Assembly (NCBI GenBank): GCA_016744375.1
Contig: JADGEM010000051.1
Span: 1-32,422 of the forward strand
Direction: 5' to 3'
Length of the DNA stretch: 32,422 nt
DNA from: Gammaproteobacteria bacterium
GTDB lineage: Bacteria; Pseudomonadota; Gammaproteobacteria; GRL18
The notes below the pieces were generated by a model. It was not told where the DNA came from, did not search any database, and saw only the letters and a program-made list of their open reading frames with translations. Shown here piece by piece: positions 1 through 8,124 of this stretch (position 1 is the stretch's first letter; each line of letters starts with the position of its first letter). Position numbers and translations under genes: made by a program.

Positions 1-193
1 TTATCTTTTGCTTATAAAACTGTCAGAAGCTTTATATTGCAACAGATCTTGTGAGTATTAGCATCTTTCTTCACTCATCAGAGCGGAGAAGAGCCAATAC
101 TTGTCTAGAAAAACATTAAAAAACCAAGGGTTTAGGATAAAAAAAATATCAGCCTATTACAAGCATTTAATTAATATTCAAATTATTGAATTC

Positions 194-213
194 ATCAATA
201 TTGATTATCAATA
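194..213. promoter_or_regulatory. Overlapping palindromes, candidate operator for pyc
   Basis: Two perfect dyads share a half-site. ATCAATATTGAT (194-205) is a 12-bp palindrome. TATTGAT-T-ATCAATA (199-213) is a 7-bp dyad around one base. Alternating ATCAATA/TATTGAT half-sites just upstream of the best -10 element suggest binding of a dimeric regulator. The surrounding DNA is so AT-rich that chance cannot be excluded. Confidence 0.35.
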
Positions 214-244
214 ATATTAATTATTACAATATTATTTAATCCAT

Positions 245-250
245 TATAAT
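245..250 (+). promoter_or_regulatory. Candidate -10 element for pyc
   Basis: A perfect TATAAT lies about 75 bases before the likely pyc start. No good -35 stands at 16-18 bases upstream (only about three of six matches near 221-227), so the promoter may depend on an activator, or the match may be fortuitous in AT-rich DNA. Confidence 0.35.
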
Positions 251-324
251 TTTTATGGTTTATCATCATAGGTAAAATACCAGCCGTACCAGGCAATACC
301 TGCTTAATGACTGTGAGAGTGATA

Positions 325-3300
325 ATGATAAAAAATATTCAAAGGCTACTGGTTGCTAATCGTGGAGAGATTGCCATAAGGATTTTGCGAGCAGCATCAG
401 AACTAAAAATTGACACTATTTCAATTTATACTCATGTAGATCGTTTTTCACCGCATCGCTATAAAGCGGATGAAGCCTATCAGATTGGTATGGATGATGA
501 GCCACTCAAACCTTACCTTGATATTGAGGCAATTATTGAAGTGGCCAAATTGCATCAAATTGATGCTATTCATCCGGGTTATGGATTTCTTTCTGAAAAT
601 GTCCAGTTTGCTAAACGCTGTCGTGAAGAATCAATTATCTTTATTGGCCCGTCACCTGAGAGTATGGAGCAATTGGGCGATAAGGTCATGGCCAAAAAAA
701 ATGCCGTGGAAGCGGGGCTTCCTGTTATCCAGGACAGTGAAAGCAAGTTGGACAATTATGAGATTGCCAAACAGGAGGCCGAACGCATTGGTTATCCTCT
801 GATGCTCAAGGCTGCTTCAGGTGGTGGTGGTCGTGGCATGCGTGTTATCCGTCAAGCTGATGACTTAGAGCGTGCTTTTACGGATGCTAAAAATGAAGCG
901 GCAAAAGCATTTGGTGATGATACCGTATTTCTGGAAAAATATATTGACTCACCCAAGCATATTGAAGTGCAGATCATTGGTGATCAGTCTGGTAATCTGG
1001 TGCATCTTTTTGAACGGGACTGCTCAGTCCAACGTCGTTTTCAAAAAGTTATTGAGGTTGCTCCCAGCGTTACATTGAGTCAGGATACACGTAATAAACT
1101 CTACGAGTATGCAAAAAAAATATGTCAGAAAGTCGGCTATTATAATGCAGGTACTGTTGAGTTTCTGGTTGATAAAGATGGTAAAATTTATTTTATTGAA
1201 GTCAACCCCCGAGTACAGGTTGAACATACTATTACTGAAGAAGTGACGGGGATTGATATTGTTCGTACCCAGATTCATATCGCAGCAGGCCATCGTTTAA
1301 CGGATTCAGAAATTAATATTCCTTCTCAGGAATCAATTCACTGCAATGGTTTTGCCATTCAATGCCGCATTACTACAGAAGACCCTCAGAATAATTTCAT
1401 GCCTGATTATGGAACGATTATAGCCTTTCGAAGTGCAGGAGGTTTTGGTATTCGTCTGGATGTGGGGGCTGCTTATCCCGGCGCAAAAATCTCTCCATTT
1501 TTTGATTCTATGCTGGTTAAAGTATCTTCCTGGGGACGGACCCTGGATGGTGCAGTACAAAGGATCAGCAGGGCTTTACGTGAATTTCGAATTCGTGGTG
1601 TGAATACTAATATCGCTTTTTTGGAAAATGTCCTGGATAATCCTACTTTTTCATCGGGCAACGCCACCGTTACCTTTTTAGAAACGCATTCTGAATTATT
1701 TAAAATCACTCACAGTTTTGACAGCGGTACAAAAACATTAAAATATCTTGCAGATGTCATTGTCAATGGTAATCCTGATGTCAAAAAATTGGAACTGAAT
1801 AAGCACTTCAGAACACCCGTTGTCCCAGTATTTGATAAAATTGGTGATTATCCTGAGGGCACAAAAAACCGGCTTGATAAAATGGGAGCCGATAATTTTG
1901 TCCAGTGGATAAAAGATCAGAAAAACATTTTATATACCGACACTACTATGCGTGATGCACATCAATCACTATTAGCAACACGGGTAAGAACCATTGACAT
2001 GCTGGAGGTGGCAGAAGGACTTGCTAAAAATCACCCGCAGCTATTTTCATTAGAAGTCTGGGGAGGGGCAACTTTTGATGTTTCCATGCGTTTTTTGCAT
2101 GAATGTCCATGGGAGCGTTTAAGGGAGTTGCGTAAAGCTATTCCAAATGTTTTATTACAAATGCTTTTCCGGGGTTCTAATGCAGTTGGTTACAAGGCTT
2201 ATCCTGATAATCTGGTTGAAAAATTTATAGAAAAATCCTGGGAAAATGGTATTGATGTTTTTCGTATATTTGATTCGCTCAACTGGATCGAAGGTATGCG
2301 AAAATCCATCCAGTTTGTGCGTAATCATACGGAGGGAATTGCTGAAGCCAGTATTTGCTATACCGGTGATCTACTCAATCAGCAAGCAGGTTATAAGTAT
2401 AACTTACAATACTATACCGATCTGGCGAAACGCCTGGAAGATGCCGGTGCCCATACTCTAGCGGTGAAAGATATGGCCGGGGTACTGAAGCCTTATGCTG
2501 CAGAAATTCTAATTCCAGCATTGAAAGAGGCGGTGGATTTGCCCATTCACCTGCATTGTCATGATACCTCCTCTATTCAGGCAACCACATTGTTGAAGGC
2601 CATTGAAGCTGATGTTGATATTATTGATACCTCTCTGAGTTCCATGTCAGGTATGACTTCGCAAGTGAATATGAATTCAATGATTGCCATTATGCAAGGA
2701 CAGGAACGTGAGCAAAAATTTAACCTTCCCTCGTTAAACCAATATGCAAATTATTGGGAAGATGTACGTGAACTCTATTATCCATTTGAATCTGGACTTA
2801 AGTCAGGAACAGCAGAAGTTTATGAGCATGAAATACCAGGCGGCCAATATTCTAATCTTCGGCCTCAGGCTATTGCCTTAGGGCTTGAGCATAAATTTGA
2901 TCAAATTAAGAAAAACTATGCCATCGTTAATCAGATGTTTGGTGATATCGTCAAGGTCACACCCTCTTCTAAAGTAGTGGGTGATATGGCTTTGTTTATG
3001 ACATCAAATAATCTTACTGAAGATGATGTTATGGAGCAGGGTGCCTCATTGGCATTTCCTGATTCGGTGATTGATTTGTTTAAGGGAAATCTTGGGCAAA
3101 TTGAAGGTGGTTTTCCTGAAACTTTAAAACAACTGGTTTTAAAAGAGGACAAGCCATTTACTAAACGTCCCAATGAATATCTTGATGCCATTGAATTTGA
3201 TAAAGAATTTGTCAGCTTTCAAGAAGAGTTTGGTGAGGGCAGAGATTTTCTTGATTTTTTATCTTATAAAATGTACCCCGATGTGTTTATGAATTTCCAT

Positions 3301-3768
3301 GATCATATGGAAACTTTCGGAAAAGTTCAAAATTTACCAACACTGGCGTTTTTCTATGGTATGAAGCAAAATGAAGAAGTTCAGGTTAAAATAAGTCAGG
3401 GAAAAATAATTATTATTCGTTTGATTTATCAATCAGAGCCGGATGAAAATGGTTTTTGTACCGTTACATTTGATCTTAATGGACAAACACGCAGTGTTCA
3501 AATTCGTGACCGTTCGGCAAAGGCCACTATAAAGGTCAATCAAAAAGCAACGGAAGAAGAGCATATTGGAACACCACTACAAGGCAAACTATCATTAGTA
3601 CTCGTTAAAGAAGGTCAAAAACTGAGTCAGAACGAACCATTATTTGTGATTGAAGCCATGAAAATGGAAACAACGATTACTGCCTCTTTTGATGGTACGG
3701 TCAAAAAGATCTACTTACCAGAAGGTGAATTAGTTGAGCAGGGTGATCTGGTTATTGAATTCAGCTAA
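325..3768 (+). CDS. pyc: Pyruvate carboxylase, single-chain, biotin-dependent
   Basis: Makes oxaloacetate from pyruvate, bicarbonate and ATP, the anaplerotic entry into the TCA cycle and the first step of gluconeogenesis; cytoplasmic, tetrameric in the family. About 1147 residues, the usual length of one-chain enzymes. An N-terminal biotin carboxylase domain starts LLVANRGEIAIRI and has the glycine-rich ATP loop GGGGRGMRV near residue 170. A carboxyltransferase domain follows, with TTMRDAHQS near 540 and the metal-binding HLHCHD near 748. A C-terminal biotinyl domain carries EAMKMET, the lysine lying 34 residues from the end. An in-frame ATG at 307 is possible, but 325 matches the family start (MIKNIQRLLVANRG) and has a weak GAGAG ahead. 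The reductase gene starts 52 bases after its stop with no terminator seen, so they may share a transcript. The CT and biotinyl domains resemble OadA in this window. Confidence 0.96.
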   Translation: MIKNIQRLLVANRGEIAIRILRAASELKIDTISIYTHVDRFSPHRYKADEAYQIGMDDEPLKPYLDIEAIIEVAKLHQIDAIHPGYGFLSENVQFAKRCREESIIFIGPSPESMEQLGDKVMAKKNAVEAGLPVIQDSESKLDNYEIAKQEAERIGYPLMLKAASGGGGRGMRVIRQADDLERAFTDAKNEAAKAFGDDTVFLEKYIDSPKHIEVQIIGDQSGNLVHLFERDCSVQRRFQKVIEVAPSVTLSQDTRNKLYEYAKKICQKVGYYNAGTVEFLVDKDGKIYFIEVNPRVQVEHTITEEVTGIDIVRTQIHIAAGHRLTDSEINIPSQESIHCNGFAIQCRITTEDPQNNFMPDYGTIIAFRSAGGFGIRLDVGAAYPGAKISPFFDSMLVKVSSWGRTLDGAVQRISRALREFRIRGVNTNIAFLENVLDNPTFSSGNATVTFLETHSELFKITHSFDSGTKTLKYLADVIVNGNPDVKKLELNKHFRTPVVPVFDKIGDYPEGTKNRLDKMGADNFVQWIKDQKNILYTDTTMRDAHQSLLATRVRTIDMLEVAEGLAKNHPQLFSLEVWGGATFDVSMRFLHECPWERLRELRKAIPNVLLQMLFRGSNAVGYKAYPDNLVEKFIEKSWENGIDVFRIFDSLNWIEGMRKSIQFVRNHTEGIAEASICYTGDLLNQQAGYKYNLQYYTDLAKRLEDAGAHTLAVKDMAGVLKPYAAEILIPALKEAVDLPIHLHCHDTSSIQATTLLKAIEADVDIIDTSLSSMSGMTSQVNMNSMIAIMQGQEREQKFNLPSLNQYANYWEDVRELYYPFESGLKSGTAEVYEHEIPGGQYSNLRPQAIALGLEHKFDQIKKNYAIVNQMFGDIVKVTPSSKVVGDMALFMTSNNLTEDDVMEQGASLAFPDSVIDLFKGNLGQIEGGFPETLKQLVLKEDKPFTKRPNEYLDAIEFDKEFVSFQEEFGEGRDFLDFLSYKMYPDVFMNFHDHMETFGKVQNLPTLAFFYGMKQNEEVQVKISQGKIIIIRLIYQSEPDENGFCTVTFDLNGQTRSVQIRDRSAKATIKVNQKATEEEHIGTPLQGKLSLVLVKEGQKLSQNEPLFVIEAMKMETTITASFDGTVKKIYLPEGELVEQGDLVIEFS

Positions 3769-3820
3769 TTTTATATGGCGATAATTGTTATTAATATTTA
3801 TTACAACCTTAGGAATCATA

Positions 3821-4675
3821 ATGAGTGAATTATTATCAGAACCAATATTAAATGCTCAGCTTCGGGCTAGCTCACGAATTACAGATGCAGGAACTGATGA
3901 AGTAAGAGAATTAGTCCTATATGTTGACGAGCCTTCTTTTCGTTTTAGAGAGGGGCAGAGTATTGGTGTTATTGTGCCAGGTAAAGATGACTTTGGCAGC
4001 ACAAACCACAAACGAAGATATTCTATTGTTAAAGGGAATGAATCTTCCTCAGAAGAGGGTATCGAGCTGACCATTTTAGTTCGACGCTGCTTTTATATTG
4101 ATGATTTCAATGGCGAGCAGTACCCTGGCAAAGCATCAAATTATTTATGTGATGCGAAAGTCGGTGATAATATTTCAATTACCGGACCCTATAAAAGTCC
4201 ATTTACTATTCCGACAGACAAAAATGCCAATATACTGATGATTGGTACTGGTACTGGAATAGCACCCTTTCGTTCGTTTATAGAACACATTTATAAACAA
4301 AAAGGTGGATGGAATGGTCAGGTTCGATTATTTTATGGTGCTAAAACGGGTCTGGATCTACTGTATATGAATGATAAAAATGATGATCTAGTTAATTACT
4401 ATCATGAAGAGACATTTCGTGCTTTTAATGCTTTAACCAATCGAGCACTCTCTGGAGAAGAAAAAGCCTTGGAAAACTCTCTGAAAAATAACCTTCCGGA
4501 TGCCTGGGATTTAATTCAACGACCTGATACTTATGTTTTTATTGCTGGTCTTGAAAAGGTTGCGCCTTCTCTTGATAAAGTTATGATTGAGGCGGCAGGT
4601 TCTGAAGATACCTGGAATACTTTAAAACAAAAAATAAAAGATGGTGGTCGTTGGTCAAAATTACTCTATAGTTAA
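3821..4675 (+). CDS. Ferredoxin/flavodoxin-NADP+ reductase-like flavoprotein
   Basis: Probably a plant-type FNR-family enzyme moving electrons between NADP(H) and a ferredoxin or flavodoxin. The 284-residue product has the FAD-binding RRYS at 65-68, the FAD pyrophosphate-region SNYLCD at 106-111, the NADP-binding GTGTGIAPF at 142-150, LFYGAK at 170-175 and the late strand YVFIAGLEK at 238-246. No iron-sulfur or extra redox domain is present. It ends in WSKLLYS rather than the aromatic residue usual in plant FNRs, so the exact partner and preferred cofactor are open. The start is ATG 3821, preceded by AGGA at 3811; an upstream TTG at 3785 is unlikely. Placement just after pyc suggests co-expression, perhaps linking NADPH supply to biosynthesis, but that is inference. 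Confidence 0.8.
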   Translation: MSELLSEPILNAQLRASSRITDAGTDEVRELVLYVDEPSFRFREGQSIGVIVPGKDDFGSTNHKRRYSIVKGNESSSEEGIELTILVRRCFYIDDFNGEQYPGKASNYLCDAKVGDNISITGPYKSPFTIPTDKNANILMIGTGTGIAPFRSFIEHIYKQKGGWNGQVRLFYGAKTGLDLLYMNDKNDDLVNYYHEETFRAFNALTNRALSGEEKALENSLKNNLPDAWDLIQRPDTYVFIAGLEKVAPSLDKVMIEAAGSEDTWNTLKQKIKDGGRWSKLLYS

Positions 4676-4687
4676 CACTTAGTTATT

Positions 4688-4733
4688 TAACCCCTTTTTC
4701 TCCCCCTTATTCAAAGGGGAAGAAGGTGTTAAA
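4688..4733. repeat. Long imperfect inverted repeat after the reductase gene
   Basis: The core stem CCCCTT (4703-4708) pairs with AAGGGG (4714-4719) across a five-base loop. The flanks continue to pair imperfectly, TTAACCCC on the left with GGTGTTAA on the right. It lies 12 bases after the stop codon. There is no clean T-run, so it could be an atypical terminator, an mRNA-stabilising hairpin, or one copy of a dispersed palindromic repeat. Confidence 0.5.
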
Positions 4734-4958
4734 CTATTGATTTATCTCTCTCCTCAGCTTCCTGTCTTCTTGAAATAAAAAGATAAATTCAGATTGCTTA
4801 TCGCCTCATAAAAGAGTAAGCATTGTGATATCTATAAAAGAGTCTATACTTACTTTGTAATTTACTTACAGCATCTTGATTCTGTGTCTGAAATGTCTGA
4901 TACCATGGACAGAGTATTTTTGATAAATAACTGCCAGCACAAACTATAGAAACCATAA

Positions 4959-5882
4959 ATGAAAAATATTCTAATTGTTGTTTTGCTCCTTATTTTTGGA
5001 ACACTTCTACTTGCACAAATTGGTGTTCTTCAAGTATCAAAGCCTGTTTCCTTGCAGGTTGATAAATCACCAGATTCTGATGAAGAAAATGTTTTACAGG
5101 ATGATGAAAGTGTTCAATCGAATAAAGTTATCGATGCCAGAAACTCAACCGTTTCAATAAAATCTGATCTGGGACTGGGTGCAGGCTTCTTTGTCAGCAG
5201 TGAGTGCTATATTTTGACGAATAAGCATGTGGTCAGTTTTGATGAAAAAAAATTAGACCATATTATTGATCAGCTTGAATCATCGAATAATTCCTTAAGA
5301 AAATTGAGTAATGTTATAGCAGAAAAGCATGAATTATTTACTCATGAATGCAGTGACTGCAGTCAGGATGCAAGGGAAAGTAATGTCAGTTCAGAAATGA
5401 TAAAACGCGAAAAGCTGAGCTCAATTATTAATGATGCAGAAAAAAAAATCTATAACTTAAAATATAAGTTAGTGTATGAAGTGACCCTGCCTAATGAAGA
5501 AAAATATACTGGCCACTTACTTAAGATGAGTGATGACTACGATTTGGCCTTGATGAAAATTAATGAGGTTGATTGTACTTTTCTACAAAAAGGGAATGAA
5601 GAAAACCTGAATTATGGTGATACAATTTATGCAATTGGCAACCCGTCAGGTTTTGGACATACAATCAGTTCAGGTGTATTTTCCCGTATTGAAGGTGATG
5701 GCACTGAAAGAATGATTCAGACAGATGCTTCCGTTAATCCAGGGAGTAGCGGTGGACCAATTATTAATGATCAGGGACTGGTTTTTGGTGTTGTCACTCA
5801 AAAACGAATGGACCTGGAAGGCATTGGTTTTGCTATTCCAATATCCATTGCATTTGAAGAATTCAGTGAGCATTTGGAGTGA
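4959..5882 (+). CDS. Membrane-anchored trypsin-like serine protease with insert
   Basis: An S1C (HtrA/Deg-like) protease of 307 residues, probably facing the periplasm. Residues 4-20 form one hydrophobic segment with no clear cleavage site, so it is more likely an anchor than a cleaved signal. The triad can be read as His90 (in LTNKHVV), Asp195 (DYDLALMKI) and Ser264 (NPGSSGGP). Unlike DegP/DegS there is no PDZ domain: the chain ends soon after the FAIPIS strand. A roughly 75-residue charged, probably helical insert (about 95-170) sits between the His and Asp regions and contains CSDC at 131-134. Substrates are unknown. A low-complexity acidic linker (35-55) separates anchor and protease. The 48-base gap to the next gene separates two convergent genes, so it is likely transcribed alone. 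Confidence 0.85.
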   Translation: MKNILIVVLLLIFGTLLLAQIGVLQVSKPVSLQVDKSPDSDEENVLQDDESVQSNKVIDARNSTVSIKSDLGLGAGFFVSSECYILTNKHVVSFDEKKLDHIIDQLESSNNSLRKLSNVIAEKHELFTHECSDCSQDARESNVSSEMIKREKLSSIINDAEKKIYNLKYKLVYEVTLPNEEKYTGHLLKMSDDYDLALMKINEVDCTFLQKGNEENLNYGDTIYAIGNPSGFGHTISSGVFSRIEGDGTERMIQTDASVNPGSSGGPIINDQGLVFGVVTQKRMDLEGIGFAIPISIAFEEFSEHLE

Positions 5883-5898
5883 GTCAAAATCACCCCCA

Positions 5899-5925
5899 AA
5901 TTTACTTGCAAAAAGACAGTAAATT
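5899..5925. terminator. Weak AT-rich hairpin between convergent genes
   Basis: AATTTAC (5899-5905) pairs with GTAAATT (5919-5925) in the 48-base gap between the convergent protease and SPFH genes. The stem is only seven bases and GC-poor, so a bidirectional terminator role is tentative. Confidence 0.25.
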
Positions 5926-5930
5926 CAACG

Positions 5931-7340
5931 CTATTTACTCACGTCAGTATTGATCTCTCGATTGTAGTTCAGTCGTTTGGCCGCATCCAGTGTTAATAAC
6001 TGCATGAATGCTTTTACTTCACCATCGCTGCCTACAGGTGCACCAGATTGTCCAGAACTACCGAAGACGGTGGTCGGTACCTTACGTTGCGAAAATGCCT
6101 GAGCCCAGAGTTTCTGGATCTGAATTTCAGCGTCCAGTTTTTGTGCCAGCGCATTATCTGCTTCTAAAATAACCTGCTTTTGATAGGCTTCAGCTTCGGC
6201 CAGTGTGCGTATTGTCTGGGCTTCGATTTTTGCTTTTTCAAAATTAATCTCCGCTGTGTCTTTTGCAATGGCTGCCTGTTCTTTTAACTTATTGGCATTG
6301 GTAATGGCCAGTTGCTTATCCGTTTCAGCTTCGGTTGTTTTTTGAATTTGTTCAACTTTTGCCTGCGCCTGACGCTCAGCGACTTCACGCTCACCACGGG
6401 CAATGGCTAACAGGCGTTGTTCCTCTTCCTGTACTCTTTGTTCCCGAGCGATGGCTCTGTCAGCAGAGGCTTTTTGTTTAAGCTGCATACGTTCGACAAA
6501 TTTGTTATTAGGTCGCATTTCTGTCACCAGAGCTGAAACAACAGTAATACCAAAGTCGATAAAGCGCTGTTTTTTGCGTTTGGGCAGGCCGTCGCTGTCC
6601 AATAATTTTTGCACCACAAAAATGGTTTTTGAGCCTTCACCATATTGTTCCTGATCGGTACCTAGAGAGGCATTAGCTGATGCTCTTGCTCGAATTGATG
6701 CCTGAGTTTCAACTTCAATTCGTCTCACCAGATAGATTCCCTGACTCATCTGCTTTTCAAACTCAGAGTTAAATTCTGTTCTGGAACCGGAATAATAATC
6801 TTCAGCAGTCATCAATGAAGCATTAGCTTGTAGTGTTTCTTTAAATGCCGGCATCAAAGCGGTACGTAATAAATTTTCCGGAGAACGATATTCATGCGCC
6901 AGTTTTAAAAAAGAAACTTCATCAGAAGGAATGGAAAAACGTACGGTGGCTTCTGCATCGGCATCTACCTGATCAAGAAACATAATGTTTAGTGCGGGTA
7001 AATTAGCCGAAGTATTGTTACTGTCATTTTCTGCATTGACATTATTATTGCCCTCAGAGGAAAATTTATATCGGTTATTGAGTGAACTATTTTGAGTCGC
7101 CTGAACCGTCATGGCTCGTTTCCATGAATTATAACGACCAAAAGGATAAAATTTATAACCTACATCGGTGACCACTTCTTCATAACCAAGCACCGTCCGA
7201 ACATGATAAATATAACCGGGCTCTGCGTAAAAAATGGATTTAGAAAGAAATAGGCCGAATGCTACAATAGCAATAATTCCTGCTATCGTTTTAAAAAAAG
7301 TACTTCTGGAGAATTTAATTTTATTGATGATTTCTGACAT
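5931..7340 (-). CDS. Band 7/SPFH-domain membrane protein
   Basis: A stomatin/prohibitin-like protein of about 469 residues. An N-terminal membrane helix (about residues 18-38) is followed by the short motif FYAEPGYIYHVRT and an SPFH domain. A long Ala/Glu/Gln/Lys-rich coiled coil (about 270-410) follows, then a short tail with a Gly/Ser-rich stretch. Such proteins assemble into large rings or scaffolds in membrane microdomains and often modulate proteases, but the specific partner is not visible here. The convergent neighbour is itself a membrane-anchored protease, which is suggestive only. Two ATGs stand in tandem; the second (7340) has better spacing from AAGGA upstream. It is not one of the short NfeD-paired forms, and no NfeD gene is present. 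Confidence 0.85.
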   Translation of the reverse strand: MSEIINKIKFSRSTFFKTIAGIIAIVAFGLFLSKSIFYAEPGYIYHVRTVLGYEEVVTDVGYKFYPFGRYNSWKRAMTVQATQNSSLNNRYKFSSEGNNNVNAENDSNNTSANLPALNIMFLDQVDADAEATVRFSIPSDEVSFLKLAHEYRSPENLLRTALMPAFKETLQANASLMTAEDYYSGSRTEFNSEFEKQMSQGIYLVRRIEVETQASIRARASANASLGTDQEQYGEGSKTIFVVQKLLDSDGLPKRKKQRFIDFGITVVSALVTEMRPNNKFVERMQLKQKASADRAIAREQRVQEEEQRLLAIARGEREVAERQAQAKVEQIQKTTEAETDKQLAITNANKLKEQAAIAKDTAEINFEKAKIEAQTIRTLAEAEAYQKQVILEADNALAQKLDAEIQIQKLWAQAFSQRKVPTTVFGSSGQSGAPVGSDGEVKAFMQLLTLDAAKRLNYNREINTDVSK

Positions 7341-7408
7341 CATATTTCCTTGTTTATGTTTTTGTTGTGACAGGCAATACTTCCAGTATAGCCTGCATAA
7401 CTGCTTTA

Positions 7409-8041
7409 TTAACGTATGAATGGATTAGTTAATGCTTCTTCTTTTAAACTGCCACCGGGGCCATGGCCTGGTACAAACTGATAATCATCAGGCAGAGAAA
7501 AAAGTTTGTCTTTAATCGAGCTAATGAGATCATCATGACTGCCTCTGGGAAAGTCTGTTCGACCAATGGATTGTTTGAATAAGACATCACCCACCCAGAC
7601 GGTTTTTGAGTCATGATGAACAATGACAATATGACCTGGCGTATGACCTGGAGTATGTAAAATTTCAAAAGTCTCTTCACCTAAAGTGAGTGTGTCTCCT
7701 TCATTAAGCCATTTATCGGGTGTGAAATTCTTTACTTTTGGGAAATTAAACATGTCACATTGCTGCTGTAAAATATCCAGCCAGAAGAAATCTTCTTTAT
7801 TAGGGCCAATAATTTCAGCACCGCTGTTCCTTGCAAGCTCCTCGGTTCCACCTACATGGTCAAGATGACCATGGGTCAGCCAGATTTGTTTCAAATTCAG
7901 CTGGTTTTTTTTTATGGTTGCCAATAAAAGGGCAACATCTCCTCCAGGATCAATCAGGGCTGCCTGATTTGTCTGGTCGCACCAGAGCAATGAACAATTT
8001 TGTTGATAATCGGTAACAGGAATTATCTGAACTCTCAGCAT
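7409..8041 (-). CDS. Metallo-beta-lactamase-fold hydrolase, glyoxalase II-like (YcbL type)
   Basis: A 210-residue cytoplasmic hydrolase, probably acting on a thioester such as S-lactoylglutathione or a related metabolite. All metal ligands of a two-zinc site are present: His57, His59, Asp61 and His62 in THGHLDHVGG, His133 in TPGHTPGH, Asp152 in WVGD, and His193 in PGHGP. The length and the ending, GHGPGG then LTNPFIR, fit the short YcbL branch rather than GloB, which has an extra C-terminal helical domain. The start is ATG 8041 with AGAAAG ahead. It lies in the same direction as the SPFH gene (66 bases on), but co-transcription is uncertain. Confidence 0.88.
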   Translation of the reverse strand: MLRVQIIPVTDYQQNCSLLWCDQTNQAALIDPGGDVALLLATIKKNQLNLKQIWLTHGHLDHVGGTEELARNSGAEIIGPNKEDFFWLDILQQQCDMFNFPKVKNFTPDKWLNEGDTLTLGEETFEILHTPGHTPGHIVIVHHDSKTVWVGDVLFKQSIGRTDFPRGSHDDLISSIKDKLFSLPDDYQFVPGHGPGGSLKEEALTNPFIR

Positions 8042-8064
8042 GCTTTCTTTCTTCTATAGGGTAG

Positions 8065-8103
8065 TTGATTCTTTTGCGCGTATTATTACACAAAAGAAAT
8101 CAA
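8065..8103. terminator. Hairpin downstream of the repeat-rich secreted protein gene
   Basis: TTGATTCTTTTG (8065-8076) pairs with CAAAAGAAATCAA (8091-8103), twelve pairs with one bulged base around a 14-base loop. It lies 22 bases after the stop of the leftward gene ending at 8125 and before the hydrolase start. No U-run follows on the minus strand, so it may act as a weak terminator or as an mRNA 3' stabiliser. Confidence 0.4.
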
Positions 8104-8124
8104 AATCTATTAATTATTGATCGT

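Larger units (their letters stand above)
1..324. other. AT-rich gene-free leader upstream of pyc
   Basis: No convincing gene is visible in this stretch. It is very AT-rich, especially after about position 120. It carries overlapping short palindromes at 194-213 and a perfect TATAAT at 245-250, both listed separately, so it is best read as the promoter and leader of the carboxylase gene. The first 120 bases are less AT-rich and show nothing I can assign. Confidence 0.6.

Noticed and set aside
201..211. FNR/CRP-type anaerobic regulator site TTGAT...ATCAA upstream of pyc
   Set aside because: The two half-sites are separated by one base, whereas FNR needs four.
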